From assembly GCA_024195265.1 (NCBI GenBank), contig JAJLRJ010000014.1:22755009-22819008 (forward strand): a DNA stretch of 64,000 nucleotides, written 5' to 3'. The notes below the pieces were generated by a model. The model did no database searches and was not told the origin of the DNA. It worked only from the letters and a program-made list of their open reading frames with translations. The DNA comes from Dendrophyllia cribrosa. Taxonomy: Eukaryota > Cnidaria > Anthozoa > Scleractinia > Dendrophylliidae. The position numbers and the translations under genes were made by a program. Positions 1 through 10,742 of this stretch are shown piece after piece (position 1 is the stretch's first letter; each line of letters begins with the position of its first letter).

Positions 1-3000
1 GTGGTGGAGAATCTGTTGGAGAAGCAGCTTTCCAAGGCTGATATCAAGGTGTCATCTTTGCCCACTACAGCACTTGATCGGGTGGACAGAGGAGGGCAGA
101 AACCTGCAGATGAGGACGAGGAGTGTTTGTCAGGATCTACAAACTCCTTGGATGAGATTGAAGAAGCTACAAGAAGGGTAAGCAAGCATTTATATCACAC
201 TGTACTTGTAGGGCTTCTGATATTACGCGATAAAAAATGAAAATTATGCGATTTTTTCGTGGCAAATTATGGGATTAGCAAGGACTATTATGCGGAAAAT
301 TATGCAAATTATGCGATTTTTTCTGGAACTTTTTTATGCATGTTTTACTAGGTTTCAGAGGAAGAAAACGAAAATACCTGTTTTAAAACGGTGCTCGCTA
401 TCTTTGTGGGACATTTTGAAGCTTTTAACTATGAAGGAACATCCAAAACGAACGACAGAATCCAAGAAAAGAATCTGTAAACGAGCGGCCATCTTGGTTA
501 ACCTTAGTAACCAGGCTAAATAAAACATGTACTCAAGAAATTTACGCGGTTACCAAGCTTGTTGTGGCCAAGAACGAACGCAGTTTCAATCGAAAGTGGC
601 GGTTTGTTTATTTGATACAGAATAATTCAATAGAAAAAAACAAATTTTAGCTTAAGTTTCTTAGCTAAAGCGATAGTGTATCGTGTGGTTTGTTCACATT
701 ATGCGATTTTGTGTGATTTTTTACGAATTATGCGATTTTTCGTGAAATATGCGATCGGATGCGATTTGAGGCCGATTATGCGAAATCGCACCATCGCGTA
801 ATATCAGAGGCCCTGTTAACTTGGTTGAGTGATAAGGGTGCAGGACTTGACATTCTAATTGAAGGGCCGAGAGCATGTCCAGCCTACAGATGACTTTTTA
901 GGCCTTTTTTTATTTTTTCTTGCTCAGATTTGTCCAATTTTGGCATGTGAACTAGAAATTAGTTGCAAAACATTGTTCCGAATTTTTTTCTGTTGTTTTT
1001 TCTGTCGTTTTCGAGAAATACCGTATGCAAAAAAAAAAATCAATCAATCAAAGGCTCCTATTGTAACGCAATATTGCGGTAAGCTTCTGTTTTCACACTG
1101 ACACGGTTCGATATTTTTTTAAAATTAAACGTAAGGAATTTTGACGAACGCAAAAAAAGTAAATCACTTTCATAATGTCCAGTTTGAAAAAAAAAAAAAA
1201 AAAAAAAAGATGCTGAGCGTGATTCGAACCTGGAGCCGTCCGAGCGGTAATCCCCGACCAAACCACTAGACCACCGAGGAACACATGCTCAGTTCAGGCT
1301 AAGTTTTATTACTTAAAGCTTGATACGCATCAAAACGCCTATCTCGATTTCAAAATCCTTTTAGATCGAATTTAATGTTGCATTAAAGACTCCAAATGCG
1401 AAACGTCTTCCCGCCGGCCAGCAACAACTCACTTCGAGCTGCCCAAAGCTGTATTTCAAGTGATCGACCACGCACAGCGGACCCATCTACCACGGTCGCA
1501 AAGCATGTCGGGAAATCCTACAACAAAACCGAAATGGAGTTCCCGCCCGAAAGTTTTTGCAAAATACTATAAGTCTCAAAGCACTTCGGATATCGGGCAT
1601 TTCGACCACGGCACGGGATGGGAAATGGCCCACAACTCTCAACGCTGCCCCTTTTCTGATCCGAAGTGATTCCAGACTTTCCCGCCGGCTCGTCTTCCCG
1701 ACCAAGGTCCGTTTTTCACCTCGAGCGCTAAATGGCGCTTCAGACACAAGGAAGGACAAGAAACACGACTCGTTTCTTTGAGAAGTGCTAGAGACTCAAG
1801 GATTTCCGGACTTAATGATGTCTTTCAATCACCGGACGTGCCTCATACACGTTGGCTTACACACACGCTACAGAGGCGATGTGTTGCCGTAGTGAGCTCA
1901 CGATAGATAAGCGAGCCAGGCGTGCGTAAATAACGGTATTTTCGTTTAGTTGTTGGCACTGGTCAGAAGTATTGCAGTCGCATATTCTCACGGCCAAACT
2001 GCTTTGAAATGGCTTCGAAATTGCGCTCTGAATGTACCGTCAAAGCACTGGAGGGCCAGAACTCTGCTTTTTTCAGGTGAAATTGGTCAAATTCCTTAGG
2101 GTTAGTGCAAATTCGACAAGGGCTTGTGATATTATTCGTTGTACGATAAAATGAGGCTATTCTGAGCTATTCTGAGCGAGAAAAAAATAAAAAAAGGCCT
2201 AAAAAGTCATAATTAGGCTGGACATGCTCTCGGCCCTTCAATTGTTCATTCTGTATGAATTAAAACATTTATTTCTTAATTTTCAGATTGACTCAGACCT
2301 GGCCTCATCTCATGGTTCCTCGCGTGGCTCATCTCCATTCCTCCCTCCTGCCATGCCTTTGTTACAGATGAAGAGTGTCCCAGTGATGGAGTCTTATAAT
2401 GAAGCAGCCATTGATGTCCCCCCTGAATTACTTGCCACTAGTGGCCAAACAGGTTCTGATTATGGTTCACCAAGTAAGTTTAATGCTGGCTTCCTTTTTG
2501 TTTTCCATTGTGTTTTTGATTTTGACCATTATCATGTAAAAGAATACCGAGATGTGAGAGTAAGCTGGGATGGACTAGTACATCTGTACGTATTATTATT
2601 TACACTGGTATCATGCAAACACCCCCTTATGCACTTATGCACTCAATCAATCAATCAAACCGCTTATGCTGTTTCTCAAATACAGAAATATTATAGATAG
2701 AAAGGTAATAGAGAGTAGAAGATAGGAAGAGAAGAAAGGGGGAGAAAAAGGGAAAGTAAAAGAAGCAAGAAATAATCAGAAAGGTTCAGCAAAAAAGTCT
2801 TTTTTTTTGGCTTATGCACATGCGCTAAACCTAAATATTACACTTTTCAAGATGGAATCTAGTTCATACTGTAGCGTGAGTGTAGCAGATTGCTTTTGTA
2901 GCAATGTTTATTGACATTTGGCCATGTTGCTGCCAAAAAACCGATTTACAGTCAACGCACTTCACGCGTGAACGCACAACTTCAACTATTCATCGATTAG

Positions 3001-4471
3001 GTCATTCTTCGATTTCATTCTTCCAAAAATTTGCTGATTATTCGTATCTTTTATTTTATAATCGAATCGTGAATTTCGTTATTAAAAATAATGTTCATGA
3101 CAGTGTAAGAATGATAAGATTTTTCGACCGTTTAGATAAAACTGTATTTTTCATAAGGTAGCTTTTTTTTCTTACACGTAACTTTGAATAGTTTCAGTGT
3201 TGTGCGCCGTGGGAATTTAATTTAACCGCGAGCATTAATTTAACCGCCCAAATTAACGGTCTTCATGAGATCTCAAGACACGAGTTTATTTTTGAAACGA
3301 TGGCAAGAAATTCGCTTGGGGGGGTTTACAATCCTGGTAAACCTTTACCTTTGCACATTAGAGACAAAATAGTTAATATTTTCAATGCTGGATTTGGGCC
3401 GTCAGAGATTTCACGGAACACAAAGGTGACCAAAGGAGCTATTCATAACATAGTACAACATTATTCACTACACGGGACGACTCAACCATTTTCTTGTGGA
3501 GGCAAAGATCCAGTATTGATAACAGATGATATTCTTGAAGTAATCGAAATTTGGAAACTTCGAAAACCAAGTGTGTATGCTTCTGAAATTGCACACCGGC
3601 TAATCTCCCATCCATAAGGCAAATACAAAATGTATTTAACTTCGCGTTCCATTCGTTTGTTTGCTTGTCTTTTCAAAGGCATCGTGGCCACCTTTCGCCG
3701 CCGATGGCGGGACAAAAAAGTCGGACTTCTCTGTACAGCTTTGAGGCACGATTTTACTGCTCACAGGTGTGCTGTCGACTTGGATGGAAATGTTGAAGGT
3801 TTTACTACCGCTCTCTCCTTCTTCTTCTTCTGCTGCGCACTTTTGAAACGGTATTGCGTCCTCTTGTTTACGACTTACTGGAATACCCATTCTGATAAAC
3901 TTAAAATTCCCGGGAAGCAACTCTCCCACTTCGTTGACAATATCTAGTCTAAATTCTCTTAGCGGTTTGGCTAAGCAGCTACTGTTCCTTTCTACGAACG
4001 CAATTGCGTCCGGCTTTTCTTTCAATTTGATTTTGAGAAGAACTTCTTCCGCCATATTGTTTCGACCGCGCTCTCTGTAATTATTTATTCGAAACTAAAT
4101 CCTTTTCTTTGAAGCTATCTGCAAAGTAACATTAATTCAATTTAAGAATGAAATATACACGTGAAGAATGGAATAATCTAATTAAGAATGGAATGTACGC
4201 GTGAAGAATGCAATCTTCGTTGTGTGGGCGTTCATGCGTGAAGTGCGTTGACTGTAACGGTAAAAAATACCCTTTTTTAAAAATTCAGCCGTGAAAGGTT
4301 TAAGAGGTTTTGAAAAATTCCAGAAATCCAAGATGGCGACCGTATAACTAATTACTTAATAACTACGTCATATGACGTCATCGTTTCATTGTGTGGACCG
4401 CAAAGGAGACAGTTTTGGACATACTATTTCCCCTAGGTTTCGTTGTCATAGCCTTAATGTTCTTGAAGTTA

Positions 4472-4503
<32 letters not shown>

Positions 4504-7244
4504 GCTCAGGAACTCAAAAAAAGCCCAGGCAAAATAGGGTTAAGCAGCTTGTTTCATAGTCCCGAACTTTTGCCCATACAAACTTTTCATTTGCTACCTG
4601 TATTAAACAGTCACCTCTATCTCTCAGTGGTCGAGGCCACTCTTTAGTAGTCCCATGTTTGTTTGTCTTAATTTGTTATTTAATTTTTACCTGCATGTAG
4701 TAAGCGGCAACACTTGAATGGAAACCTAAAACAGTATGACATTCTGCGATTTTATTTTGCTTAAAAAGGGTCCATCATACATGTTTTGCAACATCCAACT
4801 CCTGAAACTCTGGAGTTACGTAACTTAGGCTTGTGGTGAACACTTGCCACTGCAGCTACAAGGCAGAGATTGCTTGATTGTGTTATAATACATGTACTAA
4901 TACGTTAATAAAATTGACATTTGACCATGCCCACACAGTATTTGCGGCCAACCTGTATTGAGCAGCCAATTTCCAAAGTCCTATGGATGGCTGCTTAATA
5001 CAAGTTAGACTGTATTACATGTTTTGCTATGTACATGTAGTGCTAAGTTTTGAGTAAACATGGAAAAGGTTGTGTGCCATTACTTGCACTCAAGTGAGAA
5101 ATTAATTCTGCACTTCGTCACTTACCTAGTTTGGGAGTACATTTACATTAACTCGATCAGCAAGATTAATTCTTGACTAGTAACTTGTATGATGCATGTT
5201 ATAATTATGTTGTGGCAGAACACCTGGCATGCATGGATAATTTTTATGTCCTTTCTTTACAGGTGTTGCATCAAACGGGGATGGAAAGTCATCAATTGGT
5301 AGTCCTGACACTCAGTCAACTGCACAACTGGTGTCTGACTGGGACACAGACCAGGTGGGTGGCAGACAGACAAACATACAATAACATACATGATTTGGTT
5401 TAAATTTGTTGTCGGTTTAGTTATTTTTTATTTTCCTTTGCCTTTCAGCGATTATCAATTGTTGGACAAGGTTGAGCAAAATATTGTGATATGTCAGTGG
5501 CAGATTAATTCGACTTCAGCAAATAATCGATCTGCTTGCCACTGACAAATCGCGATATTTTGTGACAGCCAAGTTCAATAGTTGTTTATTCATAACTGCT
5601 AAAACGAAGCAGAAATCAGGCTGCCATTGTAGAGGACGGGAGCAGAACAATATTTAGTATTTGCAGGAAAACACCTTTGCACTGTTGTGCGCATGAGCAG
5701 AATTATTCATAGGCAGTTATTCTAAGGTCACATTGTGTGCTTTTCAGCCAATGAAAAGGAAGAAACAAATGCACCAAATGATACTATCTGTTGTGTACTT
5801 GCAGGTGTATATGTGGTTGATAGCAAATGACCTTGAAGAGTACGCAGAAGAATTCAGCAATAAAAATATTGACGGAAAGCAGTTATTGAATTTGGATGGC
5901 TCCAAGCTCAAGGTATAGGCTTACGTTTTATCTGTTGTCATTCACCTGCCCCGCATAACAGTTGCAACGAATATTTGTCGTATTTGAAATAGCTTTTATT
6001 TAAGTTAGAACCACCTTTTTGTCCATAAAAAAACACAGGACCCTGTGTGCCCCCTTAAATGGACCTGTATTCTGTTAGAAGACAAGACGCTTAAATAAAG
6101 TTGATTATTAACTTTATTCTTGCGTTTGACAATAGGAGAACGCTTTCTGATCTTGTGATGGCGGGCTTTTTGAGATTTTGGTCAACGCCAAATTAGCCGC
6201 TCTACACATTTTCCAGGGGCACCTCTCGGCTGGAAACTGGTACCCAATTCAGGCCTCTCTTTCGTTGTTGTGCTCAGACTCCCCCTGGCATCGAACACAC
6301 TCCTTTAATCTGTGATTAATACTAGTTTATTTATTATACTGTTGATTAGCTTTCACGTGAATGTTCACACCTAAGGTTTTCATCCACAAAAATTAAATTG
6401 TTTTTTATTTTATTTTGTTTGTGTCCATTGTTTGTAATACACAAAGCACTGTTTTCCTTTTCTTTCTTTACTAAGTTATTTTTAATATGTATTCTAAACT
6501 GTAATATATGTTATGATTTTATGTTAAAGGGGCTCTGTCACCATTTTTAGTGTTACTTTCAAAAGCCAAAAATAATACATCTTTATATCAGTGAAAACCC
6601 AAAAAATAATGGTCCAGTTTTGTTTCAAATTATTCTACTAGTGCACAGACTAACCAACATTAATAGTCTTTATATCAGTGAAAACCCAAAAAATAATGGT
6701 CCAGTTTTGTTTCAAATTATTCTACCAGTGCTCTAAGAGTAGAAATAAGTGTCTTGGGCTGCAGATGGCCAGGATGGAAATGGATTGCATCTTGAAAAAA
6801 TTATGCTAATATTTTTCAAGTTTATCGTTTGTGTCTTGGAAAACTCGCCAAAACTCTGATTATGGTTTATTTTTTCTTCTAAAATTCACTTGATATCTTC
6901 CTCTTAGTGTTCTATAAGCATTTCGTGTACGACAATGGTACTTAGTTTTAATTTGGGACAGTTTGACCAAAAAAACAAAACAAAATCATCGTGATATAGC
7001 TCCTTCAACAAAATTACCGTATTACTCCCCAAGTTGATTGATCAATTTTGCTTTAATTTCTCAGGCCATGGGTGTCAGTCAAAACCACCGAGCTGTGATT
7101 AAGAAAAAAGTCAAGGAAATGAAAGCAGAAACGGAACGAGAACTCAAGGCCAGAAAACAGCGAGAGAAAGAACAAAAGGGAAATAAAGGAAAGTTGGAGA
7201 AAATGGGATTTATGAAAAAGAGGGGAGTTTATAACATAAACTAA
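1..7244 (+). CDS. PPP1R9A-like: Neurabin/spinophilin-like scaffold (PPP1R9 family), 3' part of gene, 5 exons
   Basis: Exons 1-177 (5' end outside the window), 2287-2473, 5263-5354, 5805-5912 and 7065-7244 join in frame (phases 0,1,0,0) into the last 247 residues. All introns are GT-AG. The visible protein starts with a charged helix (VENLLEKQL), passes through a Ser/Thr/Pro/acidic linker, and then has a SAM domain beginning WDTDQVYMWL and continuing through NLDGSKLKAMGV. It ends in a Lys/Glu/Arg-rich helix and the tail KKRGVYNIN. SAM domain followed by a basic coiled tail is the C-terminal layout of neurabin-1, an F-actin and protein phosphatase 1 scaffold at the cell cortex and synapse. The PP1-binding, PDZ and actin-binding parts would lie upstream, outside the window. 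Family membership is from recognition of the SAM region; neurabin-1 versus a pre-duplication ancestor cannot be decided. The introns are full of transposable elements. Confidence 0.85.
211..813. mobile_element. TIR element in neurabin intron, rich in ATTATGCGATTTT motifs
   Basis: The left end GGGCTTCTGATATTACGCGA (211-230) is repeated inverted at the right end (about 794-813, GGGCCTCTGATATTACGCGA), giving terminal inverted repeats of about 21 bp. Between them the motif TATGCGATTTT recurs at both flanks and is absent from the middle. There is no transposase-like ORF, so this is a non-autonomous DNA transposon. It begins 34 nt into the intron after the first visible neurabin exon. No clear target duplication. 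Confidence 0.7.
861..2239. mobile_element. 1.38-kb TIR element with ~70-bp inverted repeats
   Basis: The left end GAAGGGCCGAGAGCATGTCC and about 70 bases after it recur as the reverse complement at 2170-2239, including the ACTTTTTAGGCCTTTTTTTA stretch. AATT stands on both outer sides, but being palindromic it may be part of the TIR rather than a target duplication. The interior holds a tRNA-like sequence on the minus strand (1211-1283) and about 900 bp of GC-richer sequence without a recognisable protein. Non-autonomous DNA transposon, superfamily unknown. Confidence 0.75.
1211..1283 (-). pseudogene. tRNA-like sequence / tRNA pseudogene with Pol III A and B boxes
   Basis: On the minus strand the sequence has an A box (TGGTCTAGTGG) as in tRNA-Glu/Asp and a near-perfect B box (GGTTCGAATC), followed at once by a long T run that would end Pol III transcription. 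The T-stem and acceptor stem do not pair well, so a functional tRNA is unlikely. A tRNA pseudogene or SINE head is the better reading. It lies inside the 861-2239 TIR element. Confidence 0.55.
3300..3617 (+). CDS. Pax-like paired-domain ORF inside TIR element
   Basis: The 105-residue ORF starts MARNSLGGVYNPGKPLP and continues with two helix-turn-helix-like blocks, ending in SEIAHRLI before the stop. GG-V/F-x-x-G-+-P-L-P at the N-terminus, the block FGPSEISRNTKVTKGAI and the C-terminal block KPSVYASEIAHRL line up with the PAI and RED subdomains of Pax paired domains. Tc1-type transposases have a related bipartite DNA-binding domain but usually lack the Pax-like GGxxxxGxPLP arm. No homeodomain or DDE domain follows. 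It could be a transposase DNA-binding domain cut from its catalytic part, or a host Pax exon captured by the element. Confidence 0.65.
   Translation: MARNSLGGVYNPGKPLPLHIRDKIVNIFNAGFGPSEISRNTKVTKGAIHNIVQHYSLHGTTQPFSCGGKDPVLITDDILEVIEIWKLRKPSVYASEIAHRLISHP
3636..4055 (-). CDS. Uncharacterised 139-aa ORF inside the TIR element
   Basis: The ORF begins MAEEVLLKIKLKEKPDAIAF, with an alternating hydrophobic/charged N-terminal part of about 65 residues that could form a small beta-rich (ubiquitin-like) fold. A Glu-rich segment and a Ser/Thr/Lys tail follow. It has a normal ATG, but I recognise no catalytic motif or family. It faces the paired-domain ORF tail to tail with only 18 bp between them. 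It may be an N-terminal exon of a host or transposon protein captured by the element. Whether it is expressed is unknown. Confidence 0.4.
   Translation of the reverse strand: MAEEVLLKIKLKEKPDAIAFVERNSSCLAKPLREFRLDIVNEVGELLPGNFKFIRMGIPVSRKQEDAIPFQKCAAEEEEGESGSKTFNISIQVDSTPVSSKIVPQSCTEKSDFFVPPSAAKGGHDAFEKTSKQTNGTRS
4473..4500 (+). repeat. Poly-G tract (28 nt)
   Basis: An uninterrupted run of 28 G in the neurabin intron, one of many G/C homopolymers in this window. Confidence 0.95.
6526..7007 (+). repeat. Dispersed ~0.4-kb repeat with internal duplication (copy 1)
   Basis: From AAAGGGGCTCTGTCACC to AGCTCCTT this segment matches 15411-15805 along its whole length. Its ends are weak inverted repeats of each other, suggesting a MITE. 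In this copy about 65 bp around ATATCAGTGAAAACCC is present twice in tandem, which the second copy lacks. It ends about 58 bp before the last neurabin exon. Confidence 0.7.
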
Positions 7245-7445
7245 CCCGTTACCAAAGCAAAGCAATTGGGTCTTGTACTTGTTGATGTTCGTTGCAAAAG
7301 ACCGATGGATGTTTGTCGATTTGATTGGCAATAACTGTCTTATTAGCTCATCTTCGGCATCCAACATCCCTGTACTCACATAGAGGTGTCATAGCATTAT
7401 AGTATATCGTCAGGTAGCCGATGTTTATATATAAAAAAGATAGTA

Positions 7446-7451
7446 AATAAA
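7446..7451 (+). promoter_or_regulatory. Polyadenylation signal AATAAA, neurabin-like gene
   Basis: AATAAA about 200 nt after the stop codon at 7242-7244, in AT-rich sequence, is a reasonable 3' end for the neurabin-like mRNA. Another AATAAA near 8512 would give a longer UTR. Inference only; no cleavage-site evidence. Confidence 0.4.
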
Positions 7452-7653
7452 AAGTTGTAAAAAATGAAAGAATACCATGAATAAGATGTGATTTACCAAA
7501 TCGCCAAGTTTATCTGCCTTCGAAGGATAATTATGTTAATTTGTAGCAGCTTTACGATTAAATGATAGAGGTTGGGTAGAAGCTATTTGAAAAATTAACT
7601 GCTCGGCCCTTTCATTCATTCTTTGACGGCAATCTCGCTCTCTACAGACGGTG

Positions 7654-8004
7654 GTGACTAGAATGGATACTCCAAAATCAGGTTGGACCACCTCGGACGC
7701 CTTATCTAGACTTAAAAAACGGAGTAACTGGTTAGATTTCAGTTGTGGTTGGGATTAGCAGTTTATATAGTTAAATTTAGGACTAAGCAACCCGAGAAGC
7801 TAGGTGGTACAGTGGTACGGTAGGCTATGTAAGCCTAAGCCTAGCTGAGGTCACAGGTTCAATCCTGAGTGGGGATTTTAGATTTTCTTTTTCACACTTA
7901 AAAATTTATTAAAAATAAATTCTAAGTGTCGACAATACGTTATATAATTCTCAATAAGTGTCCGAGGTGGTCCAACCTGATTTTGGAGTATCCATTCTAG
8001 TCAC
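7654..8004. mobile_element. TIR element (47-bp TIRs) enclosing a tRNA-like sequence
   Basis: The 47 bases from 7654 (GTGACTAGAATGGATACTCC...) recur inverted at 7958-8004 with one mismatch. CTCTACAGACG before and CTATACAGACG after the element resemble a degenerate target duplication. The interior holds tRNA-like A and B boxes. It lies downstream of the neurabin-like stop codon. Confidence 0.75.
7797..7880 (+). pseudogene. tRNA-like sequence inside TIR element
   Basis: A-box-like GGTGGTACAGTGG and B-box-like GGTTCAATCC are about 40 nt apart, followed by T-rich terminators (ATTTTAG, TCTTTTTC). No convincing cloverleaf forms, so it is a tRNA-derived SINE or pseudogene, not a functional tRNA. It is enclosed by the 7654-8004 TIRs. 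Confidence 0.5.
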
Positions 8005-8685
8005 GACTCTATACAGACGCTCATTTATGTGACATGTGACGTAATTTGTCCTTAGAGATGACGAATTGCGTGACTGTGGGTCATCACGCAATCTTCCCAA
8101 GAAAGGATTGTGTAGATTTGAAGACCATCGCAGCAATGCCTTTGATTTTTGTTCTAAAGCATTGAATTCTTATCTTACAGGTTTTGATCATTGTTGTTCT
8201 TTGTTGACATAAAAACGCTTTTCAAGAACCATGTTGCTCTCATTTTGTCTTTCGTGAATTTTTTTTCCAGATATATCGATTTTTTTATGAATTATTAAAA
8301 ATTGCGTATAATGCAAGAGTAAGATTTTTGTAAGCAAGTGGGATGGTGAACCGGGAATATAGATATTGTAAAGAATACACATTGGTCAGTGATGGCATAA
8401 ATCATTTGTATTAAGTTAAATTGCGTTAATTGATGGACTTTTGTAAGCTATACTATCACTGAATTTACGAAATTCAAAGTGATATACCTATAGAATGAAA
8501 TTCGTTTGATAAATAAAAGATATTTCATCGAAAGTATCCATGTTCGTCTTCTTGGGCTTTCCCAGGCTACAGATGTCCGTTATCTAAGTATCAAGAGTGA
8601 AATTAACCGCATAAACGGTTAGAAGAAGCTCCCGAGGTGGTTTTAACTAAAAAAAATTAAAACATGTGGCACCCAGGTACCAGGG

Positions 8686-8902
8686 TTAACCCTTTAACTC
8701 CCAAGAGTGCCAAACATAAAAAATTCAAGAAAAATCCCAAATTTCATTTTAGAAAATATTGCAAAACAAATGGTATCATGCAAAAGTACCACTGAAAAGG
8801 TTTCATTTGAATGGTCACACCATAGGATTTCATCCACAGACTCAAAAGTTAGAACGACACTACTGATGTCTCCATTATTGACTCTAGGCGTGAACGGGTT
8901 AA
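8686..8902 (+). mobile_element. TTAACCCTTT-family MITE, one internal unit
   Basis: Bounded by TTAACCCTTTAACTCCCA on the left and a diverged GTGAACGGGTTAA on the right, which are inverted repeats. It contains one ~86-bp unit (ATGGTA...GCAAAAGTAC to AGACTCAAAAGTTAGAAC). The same family recurs at 10309, 14422, 27428, 35341, 45585, 50269 and 61317. Confidence 0.8.
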
Positions 8903-9289
8903 GGATAGGTAGGGTCAAGCATTGCATTGTCTCAATGAAATGGTTGTCGCCGGGTCATTTCATCTCAGTTTCCTCTCGTTTTCCCAATTTACCAATCGTT
9001 GCCAATGCAGATTCACTGTAAACTTGACCAACCCCAATTGTTCAATCTCTCTCTTGTTTTCTACAGAAGCTGAGACTAATGTCCAGGGACACGCTACTCT
9101 ATGATAGGCGTCACACAGTGTCCTCATTGAAAATAGGCCGATGAATACACGTTTGTTTTAAGTCGTTTACTTAAGCAAAACCTACAAACTGGAACAAAAA
9201 TAACATTAGAAAAGTGGACTCGTTTGTTCATATTCAGCACTTACATTTCCGATTCAAAGTATTTTTCACTAAAAAAAAGCACTTCTCAA

Positions 9290-9565
9290 GTGTCCGTTGA
9301 CGGTTTCAAAGTGTCCGTTGTCCGTCTTAGAGAGGTATCCTTCTTATAGAGAGTTCAGTTACAGTAAAATGACTGAAAAACGGCAGGGACCAACACCAGA
9401 TGTCCGTCTTATAGAGGTGTCCGAGTTAACTGCATTAAAATTCCTACTTGGCTCCGAGGCTTAGGGCAATAAAACAAAAGAAATCACATTGAGGTTCAGG
9501 GATGAATAATTGCTTTCTTTTGTTTTATTAAGTCCTAAGCTTCGAAATTGGCCTATTGTAATTTC
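9290..9565. repeat. MITE remnants (TGTCCG-rich segment and decayed palindromic MITE)
   Basis: 9290-9430 repeats TGTCCGT and TCTTATAGAGG motifs typical of decayed mariner-type MITE ends. 9440-9565 resembles the palindromic elements at 53487 and 62354 (TTGGCTCCGAGGCTTA ... ATAAAACAAAAGAAAT ... GAAATTGGCCTATTG), but its left arm is incomplete. No gene is visible between 8903 and 10063. Confidence 0.5.
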
Positions 9566-10063
9566 CTGTTCCAGCTAGCATCGATCTTACCGAGAAAGCA
9601 AATTTAGTAGAAATGCGTTTGTAAGTCCCTCGCGGCCACTTCGACGGACTGTGTTGTGCCGCAAAAATGGCAAGATGATAAAAGAAACTTAGACCTCAGA
9701 GCTGTGGAGCTCTGAAGGTAAGGAATTTCATTTTTGGGGATTTATTTCGATTTTAGTGAAGATGGTTAACTTATTTATCCTGAATTCATTCCCGCCCGTA
9801 CCACATCGTTCACATGTTAAACTTCAATTTTGAATAAAACAGGAAATAGCGGTCAGAGGACAAAACTACCGTCAAATACTACACAAGGAATGCAAGGTTA
9901 GTTTAGCTAAACAATTTTATTTTGTTTTGAACTAAAAATTAGTCTTTTTCGAAATGACTGTTGAAGTTCCCATTTTAACCTTTATATTTCATAAAATAAC
10001 ACAACGCAAGCCACACGTCACGTCACGCGTGTCACACTACGCGCTTGAGCTGTCCACAGGCTC

Positions 10064-10664
10064 ACCATCCTCTGTTTGTGTGGTGTTCTGTGCTGTGCTG
10101 TGCATCTGTAATGGTCGTATCGGATTATAAAACTAGCCTTACGAAAGGCGAAATTTAGGGCTCTTAAAACTGATGAAAATGAAATAAAAACTCTCAAAAA
10201 CACTGCCATGTTGTTTAACTTTGTTATTCTGTGTTTATTTTGGCAATTTGTGGCTAGCGAAAGCGGTATTTTCACAATAACGGTTCAACTATAAACCCAA
10301 AAGTAGAGTTAACCCTTCAACTCCCAAGAGTGCCAAACATCAAAATTCAAGAAAAATCCCAAATTTCATTTTGTAAAATATTGGAAAACAAATGGTACCA
10401 TGCAAAAGTATTGCTGAAGAGGTTTCATTTGAATGGTCACACCATAGGATTTAGTCGACAGACTCAAAAGTTGGAACTACACTACATGTCTTCATGATTG
10501 ATTCTGGGAGGGAAAGGGTTAAACAACATGACAGTGATTTTAAGAGTTTCTATTTCATTTTCATCAGTTTTTAGAGCCCTAAATGTCGCCTTTAGCGAGG
10601 CCTAGTTTCACAAACCAATACGGCACTTACAGATGCACAGGACACCACACAAAAAGAGGATGGT
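10064..10664. mobile_element. Foldback element split by a nested MITE
   Basis: The left arm from 10064 (ACCATCCTCTGTTTGTGTGG) is matched inverted by the right arm ending at 10664 (CCACACAAAAAGAGGATGGT). Each arm runs about 130-150 bp with scattered mismatches. A complete TTAACCCTTT-family MITE (10309-10522) lies in the centre. RNA across it would form a long hairpin. Confidence 0.7.
10309..10522 (+). mobile_element. TTAACCCTTT-family MITE, one internal unit (nested in foldback element)
   Basis: From TTAACCCTTCAACTCCCA to GAGGGAAAGGGTTAA, with one 86-bp unit. Closely similar to the copy at 8686-8902 and in the same orientation. Confidence 0.8.
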
Positions 10665-10742
10665 AAGCCCGTGGTCTTAGCTTTCCTAGCCCCTGATGAA
10701 GGTTAGTTTTGCCTAACGTAACCGAAATATTGGGCAAATACT

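Larger units (their letters stand above)
2949..4254. mobile_element. TA-flanked TIR element (Tc1/mariner-like) carrying a paired-domain ORF
   Basis: The left end CAGTCAACGCACTTCACGC (from 2949) is matched inverted at the right end (to 4254), with about 26 of 27 bases identical, and TA stands on each side (2947-2948 and 4255-4256). TA flanks plus CAGT termini fit the Tc1/mariner group. The 1306-bp element holds a plus-strand paired-domain ORF (3300-3617) and a minus-strand ORF (3636-4055). No DDE catalytic domain is visible, so it is non-autonomous or has captured sequence. It lies in a neurabin intron. Confidence 0.75.

Noticed and set aside
1211..1283. Functional tRNA gene
   Set aside because: A and B boxes are good but the T-stem and acceptor stem do not pair, and it sits inside a repeated TIR element.
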